Shown here in pieces: positions 8,956 to 17,601 of a DNA stretch of 64,000 nt; the stretch's first letter is position 1, and every line of letters starts with the position of its first letter. This stretch comes from DAMCZI01 sp032095175. GTDB taxonomy: Bacteria > Bacillota > Clostridia > Clostridiales > Caloramatoraceae. The translations under genes were made by a program, and so were the position numbers. The notes below the pieces were generated by a model. The model had not been told where the DNA came from. It was given only the letters and a program-made list of their open reading frames with translations, and ran no database searches. The DNA lies in contig DAMCZI010000014.1 of the NCBI GenBank assembly GCA_032095175.1, forward strand, positions 1 through 64,000. The letters are read 5' to 3'.

Positions 8956-9080
8956 ATCTATAAATTTCGCCTTCTCAAATAACTTCTCATAATTAAAATA
9001 CCATAATGTTTGATAAGGCAAATATAATTATCATACATTTATCTGCACAATAAAAAAATTATTTTAAAAGGGGGAGTTAT

Positions 9081-10538
9081 ATGGATCCAATTATTATTGC
9101 TGCAATAGTTATTGCAGTACTATTCTTATTAGTTTTTAACATAACAATAATGTGGAAAAAAGTTTCACAGGACAAAGCTCTTGTTATCACCGGCTTGAAA
9201 AAAAGAGTTATATCAGGCGGAGGAGGCTTTGTTATACCTCTACTTGAAAGAACCGATAGAATTTCGCTTGAAAATATGAAAATTGAGGTAAGGACTGATG
9301 GTGCCTTAACCGAACAGGGTGTTGACATCTCTGCAGATGGAGTCGCAGTAATTAAGGTTAAATCAGATACTGAATCCATATTATCAGCAGTTGAACAATT
9401 CCACACTGGAATTGAAAAACAAACCATCGATATAATAAAGGATACTGCTAAAGACGTACTTGAAGGAAAACTTAGAGAGATTATTTCTAAAATGACAGTT
9501 GAGGAAATTTACAAAGACAGAGAAAAATTTGCCTCCCAGGTTCAGGAGGTTGCTGCAGTAGATTTAGCAGAAATGGGGCTTGAAATAAAGGCCTTTACTA
9601 TTCGGGATATATCTGATAAAAATGGATATCTTGAAGCACTTGGAAAGAAAAGAATTGCAGAGGTTAAAAGAGATGCTAACATTGCTGAGGCTGAAGCTAA
9701 CAAAGAAACAAAGATTAAGACAGCAGAAGCTAACAGACTTGGCGAAGCTGCAAGGTTAATGTCTGAAGCTCAAATTGCAGAATCAAATAAGGATAAAGAG
9801 CTTAAGGTACAGTCCTATAGAAAGGACCAGGAAACCACAAAGGCTACTGCAGACCTTGCATATGAAATAGAAGCCACAAAGGTTCAACAGGAAGTTGAAA
9901 AAGAAAAAATGCAGATTCAAATCGTTAAGAAGCAAAAGGAAATAGAACTTGCTGAACAGGAAGCAATAAGAAAGGAAAAGGAACTGGATGCAACAGTTAA
10001 AAAGCTTTCAGAGGCACAAAAGTATGCAGCTGAAAAACAAGCAGAAGCATCAAAATATAGTGAAATACAAAATGCTTTAGCAGAAGCAGAGGCCATTAAG
10101 ACAAGGGGTCTTGCAAATGCAGAAGCAAGAAGAGCTGAAGGTATGGCAGATGTTGAAATAATAAGAGAAAAAGGAAAAGCTGAAGCTGAGGCAATGATGA
10201 AGAAGGCTGAAGCATATAAACTTTACAACGACGCAGCTATTACTCAAATGATTATAGAGAAGTTACCCGAAATTGCAAAGGCCGTAGCAGAACCTCTATC
10301 TAAGACTGAAAAGATAGTAATTGTAGATTCCGGCAGTTCTCAAGGAAAGGGAGCTGCAAAGGTATCCGGCTATATAACAGAAATAGTATCATCCCTTCCC
10401 GAAACAATAAATGCACTTACAGGAGTTGATTTAAAGGGAATACTTAAAAAGGATGTTCAAAAACCCCAAAGCTGTATTGAAACAAAACCAACAGAAGGAC
10501 CTCAACATGAAATTATAACAGAGGATAGTCAGGCTTAA
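9081..10538 (+). CDS. floT: Flotillin-like SPFH protein (FloT/YuaG)
   Basis: A 485-residue flotillin. It has an N-terminal hydrophobic hairpin or helix (about 3-22), an SPFH/Band-7 domain (about 28-190), and then a long Ala/Glu-rich coiled coil (about 190-390) with the EA repeats typical of flotillins (EAEANKETKIKTAEANR, ANAEARRAEGMADVEIIREK). Flotillins oligomerise into scaffolds in the membrane and affect fluidity and signalling. ATG 9081 follows GGGGGAGTTAT. It pairs with the NfeD gene upstream. Its stop codon lies at the left edge of an inverted-repeat element. Confidence 0.93.
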   Translation: MDPIIIAAIVIAVLFLLVFNITIMWKKVSQDKALVITGLKKRVISGGGGFVIPLLERTDRISLENMKIEVRTDGALTEQGVDISADGVAVIKVKSDTESILSAVEQFHTGIEKQTIDIIKDTAKDVLEGKLREIISKMTVEEIYKDREKFASQVQEVAAVDLAEMGLEIKAFTIRDISDKNGYLEALGKKRIAEVKRDANIAEAEANKETKIKTAEANRLGEAARLMSEAQIAESNKDKELKVQSYRKDQETTKATADLAYEIEATKVQQEVEKEKMQIQIVKKQKEIELAEQEAIRKEKELDATVKKLSEAQKYAAEKQAEASKYSEIQNALAEAEAIKTRGLANAEARRAEGMADVEIIREKGKAEAEAMMKKAEAYKLYNDAAITQMIIEKLPEIAKAVAEPLSKTEKIVIVDSGSSQGKGAAKVSGYITEIVSSLPETINALTGVDLKGILKKDVQKPQSCIETKPTEGPQHEIITEDSQA

Positions 10539-10698
10539 GGCACATTAAATAAATAAATAAGTCAGATTGCGAAGTAATTTTAATTATTTTCTAGGCACTC
10601 AATCACGCGCATACTAGCTGTATGTAAGTGATTGAGTAACGACGAAAAGAATTAAAAGGACGAGTAAGATGACTTATTTATTTTTTTAATGTGCCTAA
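10535..10698. repeat. Family-1 inverted-repeat element, 164 bp
   Basis: The terminal inverted repeats TTAAGGCACATTAAA (left) and TTTAATGTGCCTAA (right) extend inward as AATAAATAAGTCA/TGACTTATTTATT. A central hairpin (CACTCAATCAC/GTGATTGAGT) is present. It has the same length and plan as the copies at 28376 and 46915 but a diverged sequence. The left end overlaps the flotillin stop codon, and the right end lies 6 bp from the spoIIR stop. Because it sits between convergent genes, it may end both transcripts. Confidence 0.85.
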
Positions 10699-10703
10699 CC
10701 TGG

Positions 10704-11456
10704 CTACCCTCTATTTTTAATATATCTTGATATCTTTTCCAATATACTTTTAATCAATTCAACAGATTTAAATTTAAATTCAACACTTGGTTCCATTGGA
10801 TTCTTAGATTTATCAGTTGTTGAAATTGTATGTATAGCTGCAGAATTATTTGGGGATATACTCTTCCCATAACCTACAACTTCCATTTTCGGAGATTCCT
10901 GCTTGAATGCCGTTATGCTCTCTACTTCCTCTTCATTAAGTATCTTTTTTAGTTCCTCATCTGTTATATCACTTGTTAAACCCTTTGTTATATCTATAAA
11001 ACATAATGGAGGAAACATTACACACCACCAATTTTTCCCATCTCCATTCCCTAAAGCAACTTTTAGTGCTGTATATTGTCCTGCTGGGAGCGTTATATCA
11101 CCATAACTTTTTATAGGGAAAGCAAATTCCCCTACTTCTGCTTTTGCTCTATACTTTTTGCCCTCCCTTGTCAGAATTTCATTGGCTATTTTCTCAATTT
11201 CCGATATTCTATCCTTCATTATATCAATTGATTCATTTCTATCCTCTGAAGCCGAAAGGACTGGACCCATTTTTTCCAATATAGCATCTCTTACCTTTAA
11301 TTTAACAGCTTGATCTGATTCGCTATCACTGTTTGCTACAACATGAAACCTCAAAAGTTTTTCATTTACGTTTGCATTGGTACTTTTTAATGGATTTAGC
11401 AAGAAAACAGAACAAATCATAAGTAAACATAAAACTAACACAAACAATCTTTTCAT
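10704..11456 (-). CDS. spoIIR: Stage II sporulation protein R
   Basis: A 250-residue secreted signalling protein. In sporulating cells SpoIIR is made in the forespore and triggers SpoIIGA to process pro-sigma-E in the mother cell. An N-terminal signal segment (about 3-24) is followed by the diagnostic LLRFHVVANSDSESDQAVKLKVRDA stretch (about 34-58). The protein ends shortly after the conserved region (KYRAKAEVGEFAFPIKSYG, LPAGQYTALKV). The ATG has GGGGG 11 bases upstream. It is monocistronic. It would be expected to be under sigma-F, but I could not place that promoter. Confidence 0.93.
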   Translation of the reverse strand: MKRLFVLVLCLLMICSVFLLNPLKSTNANVNEKLLRFHVVANSDSESDQAVKLKVRDAILEKMGPVLSASEDRNESIDIMKDRISEIEKIANEILTREGKKYRAKAEVGEFAFPIKSYGDITLPAGQYTALKVALGNGDGKNWWCVMFPPLCFIDITKGLTSDITDEELKKILNEEEVESITAFKQESPKMEVVGYGKSISPNNSAAIHTISTTDKSKNPMEPSVEFKFKSVELIKSILEKISRYIKNRG

Positions 11457-11585
11457 AATAATTTAATCCCCCTGGTACTTATTTTTTAATAGATTACAGA
11501 AATATTATGACACGCTAAAAATATCCATCTGCATCTTCTATATATAAGTGTTTCCAGAAGAATGAATTTTAAACATAAAAATAAG

Positions 11586-11679
11586 TTTTTACTTATTTTT
11601 TGCTAACTTGGGCTTCTATTGACGAAGTATGATGCAAAATAAGCCAAAATATTTACCATTTATTTCCTTGAATATGGCT
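11586..11679. repeat. Family-1 element, right half only
   Basis: GCTAACTTGGGCTTCTATTG, then ACGAAGTATGATGCAAAATA and TTTCCTTGAATATGGCTTA match the right half of the copy at 28376. The left half is replaced by an unrelated short AT-rich inverted repeat (AATAAGTTTTTACTTATT). The right end reaches the stop codon of gerKC. Confidence 0.7.
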
Positions 11680-12827
11680 TATTTTTTAGATGTTCCAATT
11701 CTTCTTACATTAACTTTTACTTCATAACTTATGTCTGCACCTTTAAATGCATCATCCCAGTTATCCTTATACTTTTTATATATTTTATTATGATACTTAT
11801 GTGTATAGCTATCAAAGCCAAGATAATCATGACCTATTTCTTTTTGAAAATATTCTGTTGTTTCTTTAAGCTCCTTTTCCATATCGCTTCCTATTTTCTT
11901 TTCAATATTTTTTATAAGCTCAGCATTAAAAAGCTCCTTATTAAACTCATACTGAGTAATGTCGCCTTCAATTTCATACCTAATTATATATTTAAGATTT
12001 TTCTCATCATCCATCCATATCTTTCTATCCATGGAATATATATAGTAAGGTATTATGATATCATTAATTTTTGTTAATTCTCTTCCCTTATCAAGTTTAT
12101 TAGTTATTATTTTATACGAACCTACATATTTTGTATCCAGATATTTTAAAAACTTATAATCTTTAATAAGTGACAATTCATCTATTACATAATCCCCATT
12201 ATTTGCAGCGCTTATCTTTAAAGTAGGAATAGCAACCGAGCCCTTTCCATCTCTTATTTCTTTAAACAATTCAGCAAGTGTAAGTGAAACTACTTCTGAT
12301 GAAATGCTTGAGTTTTCCACTATACCCGATATATATGCTGCATTAAGATTTTCAAGCTTAGGTTTAACATCCAAAATCTTATTAGGATCGCCCTTTATAA
12401 CTACTACCTTCATCTGCTGATTGATTACTGCTCTTCTCTCAATATCATCCAAAGCCTCCCTAAGAAGCCTTTCATCCCTCATAAATTTTTCAGTAAACAC
12501 TAACAGCCTTGTATGGCCAAAAAAAGGTCTTCTCGATATTCTTGATGAAAGTCTCTCTGCTGCATCGGGAAAATTTATACCTTTAACTTTTTCACTAATA
12601 AAGGCCTCTTCAGAGCCCTGAATCTTTGAGGGATTTATTAAGCCAAAGCTTACATCAATTCCACTTTTTCTCACAAGGTTTTTATTATTGTCCTCTTCTA
12701 TTTCTGTCTTGTCAAACATTAATGCTCCAACTATAGCCCTCTGTTCAATCTCTATTTTATCCCAACACCCTGAAAGTATTATAATAGGAAAAATCAGGAG
12801 TGCCGTCATCATCCTTTTAACTTTCAA
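11679..12827 (-). CDS. gerKC: Ger(x)C family germinant receptor lipoprotein
   Basis: A 382-residue C subunit of a GerA-type spore germinant receptor. The signal peptide ends in a lipobox (LSGC, cysteine about residue 21) followed by WDKIEIEQRAIVGAL, the usual start of the mature family. It would be anchored to the outer face of the spore inner membrane with the A and B subunits. The TTG start at 12827 follows GGGGGATAAAAAAA and overlaps the end of gerKB by 11 bases; an ATG a few codons further in is the alternative. It is last in the A-B-C operon. The gerK label follows clostridial usage for this gene order; the germinant is unknown. Confidence 0.88.
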   Translation of the reverse strand: MKVKRMMTALLIFPIIILSGCWDKIEIEQRAIVGALMFDKTEIEEDNNKNLVRKSGIDVSFGLINPSKIQGSEEAFISEKVKGINFPDAAERLSSRISRRPFFGHTRLLVFTEKFMRDERLLREALDDIERRAVINQQMKVVVIKGDPNKILDVKPKLENLNAAYISGIVENSSISSEVVSLTLAELFKEIRDGKGSVAIPTLKISAANNGDYVIDELSLIKDYKFLKYLDTKYVGSYKIITNKLDKGRELTKINDIIIPYYIYSMDRKIWMDDEKNLKYIIRYEIEGDITQYEFNKELFNAELIKNIEKKIGSDMEKELKETTEYFQKEIGHDYLGFDSYTHKYHNKIYKKYKDNWDDAFKGADISYEVKVNVRRIGTSKK

Positions 12828-13926
12828 TTTTTTTATCCCCCTTTCCTCTTAAAAGCGAGAATATAAACATTATTATAGGAATAAATACAATTGTGTATAA
12901 TCCAAAATATGTTGACAATCTATCAACCATATCAAAAAGTTCAACAACACTTCCCCCTGAAAGTGAGAAAATATACATTATAGGAATTGCTATAGCCACA
13001 ATGTGCTTTCTTTTTTTTTGATTTATTATATCTCCTATAATAACAGAAAATCCATACATAACAGCTGAAACAGTTGTAAATACAAATATTACCCAAAGGG
13101 AAAGCAGAAGTCCTTCAATCCTTTCTATAAATGCCCCCGGAACGGAGGATGCCTTTAAAAGGCTTAGAGTCGGATATATTAAGGATTGAGTCTGTTCTAC
13201 TCCTAGCTTTGCAATACATTCGATTATTATAACAGCATATAATCCAGAAATAATAATTATAGGAATTGCAGCTGATTTATATGCTTCTTTAGGTTTTCTT
13301 ATAAAGGGAAAAATTATTAAGTAAACTTCATAGCCTGCAAATGCAAAAAGCCCAGATTTAATTCCAGTAAGGTAACTAGTCAATGGCTCCGAAAAAATAG
13401 GTCTAATATTTGTAAAATCACTATGTGGTAAAGGTGCTATAAGAATCGATACTATAATTAATATCGACACTGGAGTTATTGCTTCATAGAATCTAGTGAT
13501 AGGCTCTATCCCTGATCTTACAAGAAAAACTGCCAGTATCATAAGAGGAATTATTATAAATTCAATAGGTGTATTGTTCAAAAGATACACCTTTATAGTT
13601 TCAGAAAAAATTCTAATTTCAAGTCCCGAAAAGATTACATAATATGCTGCAACAGGTAATGCAAGCAGTGTTCCAAAAAACTTACCAAAAAGCTTTCTTA
13701 ACGTTCCTATAAAACCATAACTGCTATATTTTTTTCCTACACTGTACATAAAATATAACAATATCAGATTAATTGCTCCTGCTAGTAATGCAACTATCCA
13801 AGCATCCTGATTTACAGCTTTTGTTAATGTGGCTGGAAGAGTAATAATTCCGACTCCTAAAACCACATTGTAAATAAATACTGCTAACTGAAAACTTGAT
13901 ATCTTATCATCACTGGGAGTCATCAT
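12817..13926 (-). CDS. gerKB: GerAB/GerKB family germinant receptor permease
   Basis: A 369-residue integral membrane protein with about ten predicted helices, of the spore-germination permease branch of the APC superfamily. The opening KISSFQLAVFIYNVVLGVGIITLPA is characteristic. The B subunit is thought to hold the germinant-binding site. ATG 13926 is preceded by GGAGGTGATA, and the frame overlaps the end of gerKA by 17 bases, implying translational coupling. Confidence 0.93.
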   Translation of the reverse strand: MMTPSDDKISSFQLAVFIYNVVLGVGIITLPATLTKAVNQDAWIVALLAGAINLILLYFMYSVGKKYSSYGFIGTLRKLFGKFFGTLLALPVAAYYVIFSGLEIRIFSETIKVYLLNNTPIEFIIIPLMILAVFLVRSGIEPITRFYEAITPVSILIIVSILIAPLPHSDFTNIRPIFSEPLTSYLTGIKSGLFAFAGYEVYLIIFPFIRKPKEAYKSAAIPIIIISGLYAVIIIECIAKLGVEQTQSLIYPTLSLLKASSVPGAFIERIEGLLLSLWVIFVFTTVSAVMYGFSVIIGDIINQKKRKHIVAIAIPIMYIFSLSGGSVVELFDMVDRLSTYFGLYTIVFIPIIMFIFSLLRGKGDKKIES

Positions 13927-15475
13927 TATCACCTCCCTGTCTTATTTTATCCTGTGGATCAAGAAAATTAGGCCTCTTTTTCATATACTTCCAGGGTGTT
14001 ACAAAAAATGCGGTATCCTTTATATCACCGCTGTGAAATGGTGCTATTGGTGCTAGGTATGGTACATCAAAGCTCTTTAAATTTACAAGATGTATCAGTG
14101 TTCCTATTAAACCGATCAAGGTCCCATAAAGTCCATAAATAGCTGCAAGTATCATTAGAATAAACCTTACTAATCTAAAGCCCGCTGCCACTTCATAATT
14201 AGGTATTGCAAAGGAAGCTATGGCTGTAACAGATACCACTATTACCATTATTGGGCTTACAATTCCTGCTGAAACTGCAGCCTGACCTATTACAAGTCCT
14301 CCAACTATACCTATTGTAGATCCTATTGCCCTTGGAAGCCTTACACCAGCCTCCCTCAATAATTCAAAGGTTAATTCCATTACGAATGCCTCTAAAAACG
14401 CAGGAAATGGAACTCCCTCCCTACTGGCTGATATTGACACTAAAAGCTTTCCTGGTAGTATTCCTGGATTAAAGGAAATGAGAGCAATATAAAATGATGG
14501 TGCTACAACCGAAAGTATAACTGCCAGAAGTCTTATATTCCTTAAAAATGTGGAGATAATTGGTCTCGCATAGTAGTCCTCTGCTGATTGTAAAAAAACA
14601 TTCATAGTTGCAGGAATAATGAGAGCATAGGGGGAATTATCCACTAATATGCTAACCCTTCCTTCATACACACTCGCTGCTACAGTATCTGGCCTTTCAG
14701 TCGCCTGAACCTGCGGAAAAAGGCTAAACTGTCTATCCTGTATAAATTGTTCTATATAGCCGCTCTCAATTACTGCATCTATATCTATTTTATTAAGTCT
14801 TTTATTAAGCTCATCAAGAATTCTCTTGTCAACAATATTATCTATATATAATATAGCAATATCAGTTTTGGATCTTCTCCCAATCTGTATTTGCTTCACT
14901 TTAAAATTCGTATCCCTTATCCTTCTTCTTACAAGAGCAGTATTGAACCTGATGGTTTCAGTAAATCCATCTCTCGGCCCTCTTATAATAGTTTCTGATG
15001 TAGGTTCTGAAGGTCCCCTCGCAGGCCATGATCTTACTGCAAGTATTATACATTTATCATATCCATCAATTAAAACAGCTGCTTCCCCAGACATAACAGC
15101 TAAAAGGATGTCCTCAATACTTTCAACATCTTTAATGTCTGATACGGACATAGCTGAACTCTTTATTACCTTATACAGTCTATTCTTTACCTCATCGAAA
15201 TCAGGCGGAACCTCCCTTGAGCTTATCATAACCGGAGTTAATAAAAACTCATCCAATATTATTTTGTCAGCCATGCCATCTATATAGCATAGAAACATTC
15301 TTTGACCATCTGGCCCTCCAACATTAAATTCTCTATACACCAAATCATTGCAATCACTAAATGCTTCCTTTATCCTAGCAATATTATCATCAAGGTTTTT
15401 GCTTATACTTGTATTACTTTCTGGTTTTCTTTCATAGACTATTTCTTTTTTCCTTCTTCTGTTATAAATCCCCAT
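13910..15475 (-). CDS. gerKA: GerAA/GerKA family germinant receptor subunit
   Basis: A 521-residue A subunit of a GerA-type receptor. It has a large hydrophilic N-terminal domain (about 1-290) and a membrane domain of around five helices (about 295-460). Family landmarks include REFNVGG, GEAAVLIDG, SWPARGPSEPTSETIIRGP (a conserved stretch near residues 150-170) and the conserved RDTNFKVKQIQIGRRSKTD. ATG 15475 lies 11 bases after AGGAG. It is first of the three receptor subunits and is preceded 13 bp upstream by a 70-residue membrane protein. Confidence 0.95.
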   Translation of the reverse strand: MGIYNRRRKKEIVYERKPESNTSISKNLDDNIARIKEAFSDCNDLVYREFNVGGPDGQRMFLCYIDGMADKIILDEFLLTPVMISSREVPPDFDEVKNRLYKVIKSSAMSVSDIKDVESIEDILLAVMSGEAAVLIDGYDKCIILAVRSWPARGPSEPTSETIIRGPRDGFTETIRFNTALVRRRIRDTNFKVKQIQIGRRSKTDIAILYIDNIVDKRILDELNKRLNKIDIDAVIESGYIEQFIQDRQFSLFPQVQATERPDTVAASVYEGRVSILVDNSPYALIIPATMNVFLQSAEDYYARPIISTFLRNIRLLAVILSVVAPSFYIALISFNPGILPGKLLVSISASREGVPFPAFLEAFVMELTFELLREAGVRLPRAIGSTIGIVGGLVIGQAAVSAGIVSPIMVIVVSVTAIASFAIPNYEVAAGFRLVRFILMILAAIYGLYGTLIGLIGTLIHLVNLKSFDVPYLAPIAPFHSGDIKDTAFFVTPWKYMKKRPNFLDPQDKIRQGGDNDDSQ

Positions 15476-15488
15476 AACATTTCAACTC

Positions 15489-15701
15489 CTATAGCTTTAT
15501 GTTTTTAGCAACTACATAGAGTATTATTCCTGCTGCAATATAGAAATATCCAAAAAACTTGGCTGTCTTATATTCCCTTTTATAACCCTCCTTTTTATAC
15601 TCCCTCGTATCAAGCAGCAGTAAGAACATGCTGGAAATCAAAAATAGAATTAAAACATTCATATCAAATACATCTTCAATGAATTTAAGTATCGCTATCA
15701 T
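15489..15701 (-). CDS. Small membrane protein preceding gerKA
   Basis: A 70-residue protein with two hydrophobic segments (about 15-30 and 49-66) separated by a very charged loop (DTREYKKEGYKREYKTAKFF). I do not recognise a named family. It ends 13 bp before gerKA on the same strand and has a ribosome site (GGAGTGATGTT) before ATG 15701, so it is probably the first gene of the receptor operon. Small two-helix proteins (GerD-type or D subunits) accompany some Ger receptors, but similarity to them cannot be shown here. Confidence 0.65.
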   Translation of the reverse strand: MIAILKFIEDVFDMNVLILFLISSMFLLLLDTREYKKEGYKREYKTAKFFGYFYIAAGIILYVVAKNIKL

Positions 15702-15763
15702 AACATCACTCCATGGAACTTTTTATATAATCTTTGCAATATTTAGCTTTATTATTCAAAAAA

Positions 15764-15848
15764 GTGTCAGGCACATGGCAAGTGGCAAGTTGGACAGTCC
15801 TGGATTATCCAGGGCTATCCAACTTGCCACTTGCCATGTGCCTGACAC
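15764..15848. repeat. REP-like palindrome with GTGTCAGGCAC ends
   Basis: Perfect 31-bp arms, starting GTGTCAGGCACATGGCAAGT and ending in the exact complement ACTTGCCATGTGCCTGACAC, flank a 23-nt loop region that itself holds CCTGGATTATCCAGG. It lies between the nucleotidyltransferase and the 70-residue gene, and its last base is the first of the nucleotidyltransferase stop codon. It shares its arms with the copy at 21303. Confidence 0.85.
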
Positions 15849-16573
15849 TAGATATGCTTCATTACAAATTCAACATCCGAAGGCTTATCTACATCATTTC
15901 CTATCTCAGGATATTCTGTTCGGATTGCACCGCATCTAATGTTGAAATCAGTTCCAATCCTACGCTCAACCATTTCTACTGAAACTCTACCAAGAATAAG
16001 CATCGCAAGAAATTTAAATCCTAAAATTCTTCCCATTTTAAATGGGTTTTTTCTATTTTCAATCATCATCCTTGCCTTTTCCCCAAAGGCTTTAATTATC
16101 CATGGTTTCACATATACAATATTCCCTCCTGTATATGTCCCATCCTTCATTTTAACATATGTCCTCTTGACCTCCGGATATTTTAAATCATTTAACCTTT
16201 TATCTATTATGGGGTATCCAAATTCCAAATTTCTTTCCTGGCAGCTTTGGATAAAATCCTTTATGGCTTCACCCTTTACAAGGGGAATATCTGAAGTGCA
16301 TATTATACAGGGTACTTCATCCTCCCCTATGTATCTAATAGCATTTTGAATGTTGTCCAATATTCCACCAGAGGAATGTACGAACCCATCTACCATTTGC
16401 CCTATTTCCTTCTTTATTACATCATTTCCAACTATGTAAATCTTATTTATACACTTAGAATCTCTAAGAGAATTAATAACATATTCTACCATAAACCTCG
16501 AAGCTATTTTCATAAGTGCCTTGGAATTCCCGTTCTCCTCACAATCACCAGATAAGACAATGGCATTTACCAT
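15848..16573 (-). CDS. MobA/GT-A-like nucleotidyltransferase family protein
   Basis: A 241-residue protein with an N-terminal nucleotidyltransferase fold: VNAIVLSGDCEENGNSKALMKI resembles the glycine-rich NTP-binding start of the MobA/IspD-like group, and TSDIPLV (about 93-99) supplies the metal-binding Asp. Similar proteins commonly follow ispE in clostridia; the substrate is unknown. It begins 3 bp after the ispE stop, with GAGGTGTAACTA before the ATG, so it is co-transcribed with ispE. The end of the gene runs into a REP-like palindrome. It should not be called IspD without further evidence. Confidence 0.8.
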   Translation of the reverse strand: MVNAIVLSGDCEENGNSKALMKIASRFMVEYVINSLRDSKCINKIYIVGNDVIKKEIGQMVDGFVHSSGGILDNIQNAIRYIGEDEVPCIICTSDIPLVKGEAIKDFIQSCQERNLEFGYPIIDKRLNDLKYPEVKRTYVKMKDGTYTGGNIVYVKPWIIKAFGEKARMMIENRKNPFKMGRILGFKFLAMLILGRVSVEMVERRIGTDFNIRCGAIRTEYPEIGNDVDKPSDVEFVMKHI

Positions 16574-16576
16574 TAG

Positions 16577-17440
16577 TTACACCTCTTTATTGCAGGTTTT
16601 CACCATGTATACTTCCTTTAAGTAATCCTTTAGTCTGTTATAGCATTTTTCAGCTGCTTCTTTAGATTCAAATAATCCAAATACAGTAGGCCCGCTGCCG
16701 CTCATAAGACTTCCTAATGCATGAAATTCCATCATTATGTTTTTAATTTCAAATATTACAGGATGTTTTTTAATGGTTACATTTTCAAGTACATTTATCA
16801 TGTTAATCGAAAGGCCCTCTATATCTTTCTTTTCTATAAAGTTAATAAGCTTTTCTGTATTCGGGTGTCTTGGAATCTCATCTATTTTCAATCCACGGTA
16901 AACCTCAGCCGTTGAAACAGCCACAGGAGGTTTAGCTAGTACACACCATACACCTCCAAATGATTTAATAGGAGTTAAAACATCTCCTATTCCCTCTGCC
17001 AAGGCAGTCCCCTGCAGTATGCAGTATGGCACATCAGAACCAACCCTTACGCCTATCTTCATCATTTCCTCTACTGACATTCCTAGATTAAAAAGAGAAT
17101 TCATACCCTCTATAACCCCTGCTGCATCAGTACTTCCACCTGCAAGTCCTGCTGCAACTGGTATGTTCTTATCTATTATTATATCCACACCCTCGTTTAT
17201 TCCAAACTTTTCTTTGATAATTGCAGCAGCTTTGTATGCTGTATTTCTGCTGTCCCTTGGAACATATTCTCTGCTGCAGTAAAGATTAATCCCATCATTG
17301 CTTTTTTTAATTGTTATACCATCGTATAATGATACACTTTGCATTATCATTTTAAGCAGATGATACCCATCTTCTCTTTTCCCTATCACATCAAGAGATA
17401 GATTTATCTTAGCCGGGCACATAATCTGTATTTCATCCAT
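16577..17440 (-). CDS. ispE: 4-diphosphocytidyl-2-C-methyl-D-erythritol kinase
   Basis: A 287-residue GHMP kinase of the MEP isoprenoid pathway. It phosphorylates CDP-methylerythritol with ATP. The family motifs are all present: PAKINLSLDVIGKREDGYH near the N-terminus, the ATP loop PVAAGLAGGSTDAA (about 92-105) and SGSGPTVFG near the C-terminus. ATG 17440 is preferred because GGAG lies 5 bases upstream; an ATG 18 bases earlier has no ribosome site. The nucleotidyltransferase follows immediately. Confidence 0.96.
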   Translation of the reverse strand: MDEIQIMCPAKINLSLDVIGKREDGYHLLKMIMQSVSLYDGITIKKSNDGINLYCSREYVPRDSRNTAYKAAAIIKEKFGINEGVDIIIDKNIPVAAGLAGGSTDAAGVIEGMNSLFNLGMSVEEMMKIGVRVGSDVPYCILQGTALAEGIGDVLTPIKSFGGVWCVLAKPPVAVSTAEVYRGLKIDEIPRHPNTEKLINFIEKKDIEGLSINMINVLENVTIKKHPVIFEIKNIMMEFHALGSLMSGSGPTVFGLFESKEAAEKCYNRLKDYLKEVYMVKTCNKEV

Positions 17441-17572
17441 ACCCACTCCACCTTCCATAAAATTTCAAATTAAAGGTAATTCTGAGTAAGATATATTATA
17501 TACCAAGTAAGCTTGTTAAGCAAAGTTTAACCTTTAGATAATAGGTGGTAAGTAAATTCCATCTAAAATATA

Positions 17573-17592
17573 GACCGGGTTTTAGCCCGGTC
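17573..17592 (-). terminator. Terminator of the cyanophycin operon
   Basis: A GACCGGG/CCCGGTC stem around TTTTAG, followed on the minus strand by TATATTTTAG, just past the cphA stop codon. Confidence 0.75.
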
Positions 17593-17601
17593 CACATTCA
17601 C

